Positions 57,558-64,000 of a DNA stretch of 64,000 nt are shown in pieces; within the stretch, counting starts at the first letter, position 1; every line of letters starts with the position of its first letter. The stretch is from CBDHDJ01 sp965261645. Its GTDB lineage: Bacteria > Pseudomonadota > Alphaproteobacteria > SHVV01. Made by a program: the position numbers and the translations under genes. The stretch spans positions 186,001 to 250,000 of the forward strand of contig CBDHDJ010000002.1 in NCBI GenBank assembly GCA_965261645.1, read 5' to 3'. Under the pieces are notes generated by a model, which made no database searches, was not told where the DNA came from, and was given only the letters and a program-made list of their open reading frames with translations.

Positions 57558-60476
57558 TCACGGCGACGAGTCCCCCCAGTCCGTCCGGTCCGGTGCCCGC
57601 CCGGTGTCTTCCCCGCCGACCCCGTCCCCGTCCGGGGCGGCATTCTTCGCCGTGCCGAACAGCTGGCCCGCGAGCCAGCCGCCGATGAAGGGGAGGTTCT
57701 CCGTGGCGTGCTCCTCGAAGGGCCTGCCCTCCTCGACGGCGACGCGTACACGTCCCTCGCGGGTGGTGTCCCGCGTGATCTCCGTCCGCGCCCCGCGGGC
57801 GGCGCCGCGCACGATCATGTCGGTCTCCGTCTCCGCCCGTTCGGACAGCGCCTTCGCCCCGGTCTCGCCCGGCCGCGGCGCGCCGGCAGTGCGCGCCCGG
57901 TCCCGCACCCCTTCGGCCCACCCCCCGTAGGCTGCGGCGGTCTCGCCGGCATAGGCGTCCGAGAGCGTGTCGCGCGCCGCGCCGTATTCCGCCGCGCCGC
58001 CGACCGTCGCCGGATCGGGCCCGGACGGCGCGGGGAACTTCTCGGCGATGAACGCGGCGGCGTGCTCGCGCAGCGCCTCGGCGTCCTCCGGGGTCTGAGG
58101 CGAGGCGATCCGCATCGCGCCCGCGGCGCCGATGGCGCGCCCGTCCGCGCCGCTGCGCTCCGAGAGCCAGGCGAAGAAGGGCTGGCCGAGGTCGCGCTCG
58201 ATGGCCTGCGCGTCGGAGCGCACCTGGACCGCCTGCTCCGACCAGCTCTCCGATTCCTGGCGCGACAGCGAGGCGCGTTCCTGGAAGCTCCGCATGCGCG
58301 TCAGGTTGGCGGAGAGGCTCTCGTCCAGGCTCGCCATCTCGCTGTCGCCGGTCTGCGCGGAGTAGCGCCGCGAGGCCTCGGCGACCTTCGACCAGCTCTC
58401 CGTCACCCCGTGCTGGCGGTCGTATTCCCGCATCCGGTTCCAGGCGTCGGACTCGATGGTCTGTCCCCGCCACATGGCTGAGCCGTCGGCGCCGAGCTTG
58501 GCGATGAAGTTCCAGCCGCCGCCGACCTTCGCCTCGCCGGTCAGGTTCATCGCCTGGCTCTTCGAGATGCCGCCGATCTCGGCCAGCTTGTCGACATGGC
58601 TCTGCAATTCCTGCGCCTGCGCACTCTCGCTCTCCGAAACGCCCCTCGAATGCGCCGTGCCTGTCGACACGTCGTGCGCATAGCGCTCGACCAGGCCGGT
58701 GGCGTCGGTGACGGCGGCGTTGCGCGCCATGCCGGCCTCCGCCGACCAGTGGCGCGAGAGCGTCCTGGCCTCGGCCGCGCGTGTCTCGTGGCTGGTCGCG
58801 AGCGATTCCGAGAGCCGCACGCCGGCGGCGGGAATGCGGCTGGTGGCGGCGCCGGCGTCGGTGACCGCCGTGCCGTCGCCGGTCACCGTGAACCCCGCTC
58901 CGGCCGGCGCATAGCCCGTATAGCGGTCGGTATCGACATGGGCCGAAGTGCGGATCTGGCGGCCTTCGAGGCTCGCGAAGCGGTGGGTGTCGTAGCCGGT
59001 GTTGGCGAGCGAGAGGTTGCCCGTCGTGCCCTCGTGCGCGGCCGAGGATGCCGCGTCCTGGCCGACGGCGAGCACCGAGGTCGCGAGGATGGTCGCCTTG
59101 GAGAGCCCGTAGGCCAGCGCCGCGGCGAGGAACGGTACCGACATCGAAAGGTATCCCGACATCACCGCGACGTCGGAGGCGACCGCCTGGATCCCGGCCT
59201 GGGCGACCAGCGAGATGCCGATATCGCCGCCCGGCATCAGCGCCGCGGCGCTCATGCGCTCGGCCGCCTCGCCCATGGAGATGCGGTGCAGCACCGCATA
59301 CAGCGGCCCCCAGGACTGGAGCCAGACCAGCCCGGTCACGTAGGAGCGGAATATCGCCATCCCCGCCGGCGTCAGCATCAGCAGCACCGCCATCGGAAAG
59401 GCGCCGATATAGAGGCACTCGAAGACGATGCGAAGCAGCGGCACCCAGGTCTCGGCCTGGCGCCCGATGGCGCGGTAGGCCGAGACGGTCTGGGCCTCGG
59501 CCCTGGCCTCGGTGTAGGCGCTGAGCGCGGCGGCGTTGCCGGCCTCGGCCGCCCATTGCTCGCCGGCGTCGTGGACGGCATTGAGCACCATCTGCTGGCG
59601 CATGATCTCGCCCGCCGAGCGCGACGCGCCGATCAGGAAGTCGTGGGCGGCGGGCAGCGCCGCGAGCAGCTCGGCCCGGGCCAGCGCTTCCGTCCGGGCG
59701 TCCGGGAAGATGCGCCGCCCGAAGATGGTGCCCGCCCGCGCGATCTCGGCGTTCCACAGGGCGTTCAGCCGCCCGGCGCCCACCGCGCAGGTGACGATCT
59801 CGCGCTCGATCGGCGTCGCCCCGGTGCCGACGGCGGCCTGGCGGGTCGCGAACTCGAACATGCGCGCGGGCGAGGCGCCCGCCGACGGCGTGCCCGTGGC
59901 GGTCACCAGAGACCAGATGTCGGTCGATTCGCGCAGATCGTCGGCCGAGATGTGGCCGAGCAGCAGCGCGTAGAAGACGCATTGCCGGGCGTAGTTGCGC
60001 AGGTTGCGCGCGAACACCGCGTCGGTCACCTCGAGCCTGGTCGTCGCGGCGGCGAGCCGCGCCCCGAATATGAGACCGTGGCGCTGGTAGGCCATGTCGT
60101 CCGGCAAGGTGAAGGCCTGCTCGGTGAGGCGGGTCAGCCCGTCTCCGACCTGGCTCGTCAGCGAGGCGAACAGCGCGAGACCCACCGGCACGTTGGCGAC
60201 CACCGCCGGCGCCAGCGCCGGATCGAGCCGGTCGACGACGCGCACCGTCGCCTTGGGCACGATCATCGCGCCCCACACCGCCACGAAGAGCAGGACCCAC
60301 TTGGCGTTGTCCTTCCACGAGCCGCCGAAGGCGGTGCGGAACAGGACCCAGCCGAGCCCGGCGGCCCCCGCGAGCTGGGCCAGCGCCACATAGGCGCCGC
60401 CCGAGGTGATCGCGGCCACCGCGTTCAGGAGGTCGACCAGATAGGTCCCCCCGCCCATGGTGAAGAGCTCGTACAT
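57558..60476 (-). CDS. traG: Conjugal transfer mating-pair stabilisation protein TraG
   Basis: 972 residues, the expected length for F-type TraG. The N-terminal region has several membrane helices (VDLLNAVAAITSGGAYVALA, WVLLFVAVWGAMIVPKATV, and a cluster at about 360-470 with FLAAALAYGLSKATILATSV). The C-terminal half is soluble, Ser/Ala/Glu-rich and periplasmic in the family, ending with a further hydrophobic WLAGQLFG segment. It stabilises mating pairs and assembles the pilus. It follows traH with a 92-base gap in the same direction. Confidence 0.85.
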   Translation of the reverse strand: MYELFTMGGGTYLVDLLNAVAAITSGGAYVALAQLAGAAGLGWVLFRTAFGGSWKDNAKWVLLFVAVWGAMIVPKATVRVVDRLDPALAPAVVANVPVGLALFASLTSQVGDGLTRLTEQAFTLPDDMAYQRHGLIFGARLAAATTRLEVTDAVFARNLRNYARQCVFYALLLGHISADDLRESTDIWSLVTATGTPSAGASPARMFEFATRQAAVGTGATPIEREIVTCAVGAGRLNALWNAEIARAGTIFGRRIFPDARTEALARAELLAALPAAHDFLIGASRSAGEIMRQQMVLNAVHDAGEQWAAEAGNAAALSAYTEARAEAQTVSAYRAIGRQAETWVPLLRIVFECLYIGAFPMAVLLMLTPAGMAIFRSYVTGLVWLQSWGPLYAVLHRISMGEAAERMSAAALMPGGDIGISLVAQAGIQAVASDVAVMSGYLSMSVPFLAAALAYGLSKATILATSVLAVGQDAASSAAHEGTTGNLSLANTGYDTHRFASLEGRQIRTSAHVDTDRYTGYAPAGAGFTVTGDGTAVTDAGAATSRIPAAGVRLSESLATSHETRAAEARTLSRHWSAEAGMARNAAVTDATGLVERYAHDVSTGTAHSRGVSESESAQAQELQSHVDKLAEIGGISKSQAMNLTGEAKVGGGWNFIAKLGADGSAMWRGQTIESDAWNRMREYDRQHGVTESWSKVAEASRRYSAQTGDSEMASLDESLSANLTRMRSFQERASLSRQESESWSEQAVQVRSDAQAIERDLGQPFFAWLSERSGADGRAIGAAGAMRIASPQTPEDAEALREHAAAFIAEKFPAPSGPDPATVGGAAEYGAARDTLSDAYAGETAAAYGGWAEGVRDRARTAGAPRPGETGAKALSERAETETDMIVRGAARGARTEITRDTTREGRVRVAVEEGRPFEEHATENLPFIGGWLAGQLFGTAKNAAPDGDGVGGEDTGRAPDRTDWGDSSP

Positions 60477-60568
60477 GGGCTATCGCGGCCCGGCAGAGAT
60501 TGCGGCGGGGAGGTCCGCGCGCCCCCCGACGTGCCTGCTCCCCAAGGCGGAATGCCGGTCCATCGGCC

Positions 60569-61993
60569 CTACCTGGACCCGGCGGCGGCGCCGCCGCGCG
60601 AGAACGCGAGCGCGGCGCGCAAGTCCGCCGAGAGCGCGCCCGCGAGCTCGGTCTCGATCAGCCTGAGCTTCTCGACCACGGCGAGCGCGGTGTTGAAGCG
60701 CTCCAGCCCCTCGTTGCGATGGCGGGCGAGTGCGACCCGGTTGGCCCGCAAGCCCTCGCGCCAGCGCCGGAGCTGGTCGCCGTCGGCGATGTCGAGCGTG
60801 CCGGCGCGCTCCTCGACGGTGCGGTGGAGGTCCGTGATCCAGACCTGGAGCACGTCGAGCGCCACGGCTTCGGCGAGCGCGTCCATCTCCTGGTCGACCA
60901 CCGCGCCCCGGTAGGCGGCGGCCACGTTGGCGACCCGGTAGACCGGGAGCGTGGTGAGGTTGACCAGGCCAAGCGCCTCGGCGGGCGGGGCGGTGTCGGT
61001 CCTGACCGCATCCACGAGGTCGCGCATGAGCTCCGCCACCCGGGTCCGGAAGCCCCGGTCGGCGGGCACGCTCACCCGCCCGAGCGTGGGGTTCAGGCAG
61101 CGGTCCGTGGTGTCGCAGCGGTAGACCGGGAGGTCGCCGCCGCCCTCCATCAGGATTTCCGTGACGCGGCGGTCGAGCGCCAGCGGCTCCAGCACGCGGA
61201 CGCGGGGCCCCGCGTCGTCGCCGTCGGAAGTGGGCGCGGTGACGATCACCGTGCCCGAAACCGACATGGCGAACTCGGCGAGCCGGGTGTCGCCCGAGAG
61301 GAACGACGACGCCCGGACCGCCTTCCAGGCATAGTTGACGTTGACCGGGACCTGGTCCGCCATTGCGCCCGAGGCCGACGCCAGCGTCGAGTTGCGTTTC
61401 CCCTCCGACCCGCAGCCGTGCTTCGCCGCCGCATAGTCGGAGAAGATGCCCTGGGAGGTGCCGATCGCGGCGCAGATCGAGGCGCTCGCCCGGTCGTTCT
61501 TCGACCAGGCGGCGCCGACCAGCGCCTGGGCGGTCTCGCAGCTGTTGAGGTTCTGGCTGTTGACCCACTGCGCCAGCGCGCGGAGCTTGGCCATGGTCTC
61601 GGCGATCACCGGCGAGATGGTCTCCAGCGCCAGCTCGAAGGCGAAGCCGGCGGCGTTCTGCGCCACCGCGCGACCGAAGGCGATCAATTGGTCGGAGTTG
61701 ATGAACGAGAAGGCGCCGGCGAAGGCGTCGATGCCGCCGCAGCCGGCCCGGAAGCTCGGCAGGCTGACCGTCGCGATGGTCTCCGAGCGCACCGGGGCGC
61801 GCAAATACAGGTTGCCGAGCGTCCAGTGGCCGGAGGCCTGGCCCTCGAAGGCGGTAGGGCCGGTAGTGTTGACCGCCGCGCCGCGCCAGAAATTGCTCAT
61901 TTCCGAGAGCACGTCGGCGCTCGCGGGCGATGCGGCGATCCAGGCGAAGACAAACACCGAGCGGATTGCAACTTTCCTTGCCTCAATAATCAC
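60569..61993 (-). CDS. traH: Conjugal transfer pilus assembly protein TraH
   Basis: 474 residues. A signal peptide (RKVAIRSVFVFAWIAASPASA), then TraH features: SEMSNFWRGAAVNTTGPTAF, GCGGIDAFAGAFSFINSDQL, and paired cysteines (NLNSCETAQALV, YRCDTTDRCLNPTLGR). It is periplasmic/outer-membrane associated and needed for pilus extension. The GTG start overlaps the traF stop (GTGATTATTGA), so they are coupled. Confidence 0.9.
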   Translation of the reverse strand: MIIEARKVAIRSVFVFAWIAASPASADVLSEMSNFWRGAAVNTTGPTAFEGQASGHWTLGNLYLRAPVRSETIATVSLPSFRAGCGGIDAFAGAFSFINSDQLIAFGRAVAQNAAGFAFELALETISPVIAETMAKLRALAQWVNSQNLNSCETAQALVGAAWSKNDRASASICAAIGTSQGIFSDYAAAKHGCGSEGKRNSTLASASGAMADQVPVNVNYAWKAVRASSFLSGDTRLAEFAMSVSGTVIVTAPTSDGDDAGPRVRVLEPLALDRRVTEILMEGGGDLPVYRCDTTDRCLNPTLGRVSVPADRGFRTRVAELMRDLVDAVRTDTAPPAEALGLVNLTTLPVYRVANVAAAYRGAVVDQEMDALAEAVALDVLQVWITDLHRTVEERAGTLDIADGDQLRRWREGLRANRVALARHRNEGLERFNTALAVVEKLRLIETELAGALSADLRAALAFSRGGAAAGSR

Positions 61994-62789
61994 GGCCGGT
62001 CTCCAGGGCTGTAAGGACGAAGATGCGTTCGGCGAGCTGGTCCTCGGCCATCACCCCGAACCCCACCGGCAGCACGCGCTTCGTCTTCGTGTCGAACAGC
62101 ACGACCGCCGGGACCGGCGCGCCGCCGAGCCCGAGCTTCGCCGCGCGCCCGTTGTCCGGCACCGCCTCGGGCCAGCCCTCCAGAGGCTCGCCGCTCAGCG
62201 ACACGGCCAGCACGTCGAGCCCGTGGCGCATTGCAAAGGCGCGCAGGAGCGGGCCGAACACCCGGCAGCCGGCGCAACCGGCATGGCCGAGATAGATGAG
62301 GCCGTAACGCTCGCCGAGATTCGCGAGCGCCCGGTCGCGGGCCTGGCGCCGCTCGTCGGTCCAGAGCTGCTTGGCGAGCGCGCCCACGGGGCGCTTCAGC
62401 GTGTAGTCCACGTCCGGTGTCGCCCAGACCGTGCGCCGAAAGGCGTCGGAGAAGACGGCGGCGCGCTGCAACGTCTCCTGCTGCAGGCGCAGATACGCGG
62501 CCACGTTTGCCGTCGTCGGCTCCAGGATCGCCGCGGCGCGCGTTTCCTCCAGCGCGCGGCGCATCTCGCGGATGCGGTCCGTCGCCGATCGCGTGTCCGG
62601 GGCCGCCGGCGCGGGGGCGGGGTGTGCCTCCGGCGGTTCCTCCGGCCGGTCGCAGTAGAAGTGCCAGCCGAGGGACGGACCCTCGCCCGGAGCCCCACAC
62701 CAGGAGCGCCATTCCGCGGCGCCCGCCACGGAGCTGGAGACCAGCAGCGCCGCCGCCGCCGCGATGGCGCAGTGTGCGGCGCGCGCCAT
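61983..62789 (-). CDS. traF: Thioredoxin-fold conjugal transfer protein TraF
   Basis: 268 residues with a signal peptide (AHCAIAAAAALLVSSSVAGA). The C-terminal thioredoxin-like domain has YLGHAGCAGCRVFGPLLRAF (a CxxC motif), PAVVLFDTKT and a cis-Pro-like region. F TraF works in disulfide bonding and assembly of pilus proteins such as the Cys-rich TraN and TraH next to it; unlike F TraF this copy keeps a CxxC pair. The ATG overlaps the traN stop (ATGA). Confidence 0.85.
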   Translation of the reverse strand: MARAAHCAIAAAAALLVSSSVAGAAEWRSWCGAPGEGPSLGWHFYCDRPEEPPEAHPAPAPAAPDTRSATDRIREMRRALEETRAAAILEPTTANVAAYLRLQQETLQRAAVFSDAFRRTVWATPDVDYTLKRPVGALAKQLWTDERRQARDRALANLGERYGLIYLGHAGCAGCRVFGPLLRAFAMRHGLDVLAVSLSGEPLEGWPEAVPDNGRAAKLGLGGAPVPAVVLFDTKTKRVLPVGFGVMAEDQLAERIFVLTALETGRDY

Positions 62790-63934
62790 CACTCGCCCCG
62801 GCTGTAGAAGTCGCGGATGCGCTCGCGCATGGCGGCGCCGGTGTCGCCCCCGTCCGGCAGCGAGATGGCGGGCTCTTTTCCGCCGTCCATCAGGTTTTCG
62901 GTGAACTCGGAGAGGTCGAGCCGCCCGAAGTCGATGCGCTCGATCTCGGCCACCGTCAGGCCGCGGCAGTCCGACCAGCCGACCCCGAGCTGGGAGCGGC
63001 CCTGCTCCTGCAGGATGCGCCCGAGCTTGGAGCCGAACACGCACCAGGCCCGCGCCCGACGGATGCAGACCCCGAAGAAGGTGCGCTTGGCGCAGTACTT
63101 GCCGAGATAGCGGGTGTTGCCGCCGTGGCGCTCCTTGGCGAGCTCGATCTCCTCGGCGCTGCACCCCGCGAGCCCCACCAGCGCGCCCGAGTTGGTGCAG
63201 CAGTTGGCGAGCCCGAACCACCGAATCGTGCAGACGCGCCGCGCGCCCTTGAAGAAGCGCATGTCGTCCCGGTCGAACTCCTCGCCGCCCAGCTCGATCG
63301 CCATGTTGAGGCGCGACGTGGCCTCGACAAACCCGGTGTTCGATTGCGCCCGCACGGTCTCGCAGCCCGCGCCCACGCAATACCGGACCCCGCCGCAGGA
63401 CCCGCCGTCCTCCGCATCGTTGAGCGTCGCGTTGCAGTCCACGACGCCGCCCGAAGCGAGGCCGTCCGCGCCATGGGCGGCCGACTGCGGGCTGGCGGCG
63501 ATGCCGTCGCCGCGCGCCGCTTCGGGACCGCTCGCCGACACCGGCCTCTCGGGCCTTGTCGCGGTGCCCTCGACCACCGCGCGCCCGGCCGCGCCGCCCG
63601 GATCGTCCGGACGGCTAAGCCGCTCCCGGGCCGCATCCGCCATGCCGCCCGCCGTGAGGCCGCGCTCCGGCACGTCGGTGCCCACATAGCCCGGCACCGT
63701 GCCGGTCTGCGATGCGTCCCTGGCGATCGCGCCCGCCGCGGTCTGTCCGGCGCGGCCGATCTCCGCCGCCGCCGCCTTCGGATCCCCGGCCCGCGCCGCC
63801 TGGTGTGCGACCACCCACAGCATCAGGCAGCAGAGGGCGAACATGGCGAGCCAGGCGAACAGGCGCACGACCCGGGTTGCGCGGTCGATGAGCACATCCG
63901 CCCGGCCCGGACCGGGTTCGCGTTGCACGGTCAT
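62789..63934 (-). CDS. traN: Short TraN-like mating-pair stabilisation protein
   Basis: 381 residues. A membrane helix (LFAWLAMFALCCLMLWVVA), a Gly/Ala-rich linker, then a cysteine-rich region typical of TraN (CGGVRYCVGAGCETV, CTIRWFGLANCCTNSGALVG, GKYCAKRTFFGVCIRRARAW CVFGSKLGRI). F TraN is about 600 residues, so this is a compact form lacking the receptor-recognition half or a separate family. It overlaps traF and is one operon with the partial gene upstream. Confidence 0.8.
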   Translation of the reverse strand: MTVQREPGPGRADVLIDRATRVVRLFAWLAMFALCCLMLWVVAHQAARAGDPKAAAAEIGRAGQTAAGAIARDASQTGTVPGYVGTDVPERGLTAGGMADAARERLSRPDDPGGAAGRAVVEGTATRPERPVSASGPEAARGDGIAASPQSAAHGADGLASGGVVDCNATLNDAEDGGSCGGVRYCVGAGCETVRAQSNTGFVEATSRLNMAIELGGEEFDRDDMRFFKGARRVCTIRWFGLANCCTNSGALVGLAGCSAEEIELAKERHGGNTRYLGKYCAKRTFFGVCIRRARAWCVFGSKLGRILQEQGRSQLGVGWSDCRGLTVAEIERIDFGRLDLSEFTENLMDGGKEPAISLPDGGDTGAAMRERIRDFYSRGE

Positions 63935-64000
63935 CGTTCCCCCCTCAGCAATTCGAGATGGCGACGGGCCACATCGCGCCCGGCGCCGCCCTCGGCGGCG
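63931..64000 (-). CDS. C-terminal end of the next transfer gene (trbC expected)
   Basis: Only 22 codons are visible (AAEGGAGRDVARRHLELLRG ER) plus a stop overlapping the traN start by four bases. In F-type clusters trbC precedes traN, which fits the position, but the sequence is too short to prove it. Confidence 0.35.
   Translation of the reverse strand, partial: AAEGGAGRDVARRHLELLRGER

Noticed and set aside
56373..58481. 702-codon forward frame across ssb and traG
   Set aside because: It runs antisense to two recognised genes and has an Arg/Pro/Ser-biased composition with no domain.
57001..60914. Very long open frames overlapping traG in another reverse frame and on the opposite strand
   Set aside because: They are low-complexity Arg/Gly/Ala translations in a GC-rich region and are shadows of traG, whose own frame has membrane helices and family motifs.

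Overview
The window reads as a piece of a large conjugative element (plasmid or integrative element) from a GC-rich alphaproteobacterium. This is inferred from codon use, an F-type transfer set (traN, traF, traH, traG, traD) paired with a MobF relaxase, and the ParB/GHKL/MoxR/strawberry-notch gene set often carried by such elements. I see no rRNA, tRNA, CRISPR array or core housekeeping operon.

Layout. 1-5880: an element edge with the end of a TPR protein, a chimeric ParB-AraC gene, a small MITE-like repeat, and a long reverse-strand gene for a 1244-residue protein with a C-terminal PD-(D/E)XK-like nuclease motif. 6177-23930: a forward-strand maintenance module of ParB-like protein, GHKL ATPase, DUF2958 protein, MoxR-type AAA+, DUF3150, DUF2201/VWA protein, a 1533-residue methyltransferase-helicase of strawberry-notch type, small proteins, SSB, a Toprim protein and a SLOG/DUF2493 protein, with two similar strong terminators. 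24214-30369: a small putative HTH protein and an 1824-residue MobF relaxase with repeated C-terminal modules. 30370-34143: a graveyard of broken pieces (anti-sigma-like ATPase, ISAs1, relaxase repeat, IS3, IS110 remnants) around one intact PD-(D/E)XK protein.

34144-46060 is a tightly coupled reverse-strand operon that looks like antiviral defence: an excisionase-type HTH gene interrupted by one amber codon, then DUF499 ATPase, a DUF7680-like protein, an AAA ATPase, an HNH nuclease, a DUF1156 adenine methyltransferase and a PLD-SNF2 helicase. The ATPase/HNH pair is Septu-like and sits inside a BREX-like methylase/helicase operon. 47137-48600: a small gene with an operator-like palindrome, then IS5 and integrase remnants.

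48857-53727 (reverse) is a second conflict system: a caspase-like protease and a large GAP1-like protein that both end in the same effector-associated domain, a GTPase, and the 3' part of a second GTPase cut by an IS21-family element (53728-56311). On the other side of that IS lies a truncated traD, so two unrelated regions were joined there. 56312-64000 carries traD (5' part), a second ssb, a small membrane protein, traG, traH, traF, traN and the end of a further transfer gene.

Overall picture: a mobile backbone (maintenance, relaxase, mating-pair formation) carrying at least two defence/conflict islands, with IS-driven breakage at nearly every island boundary.
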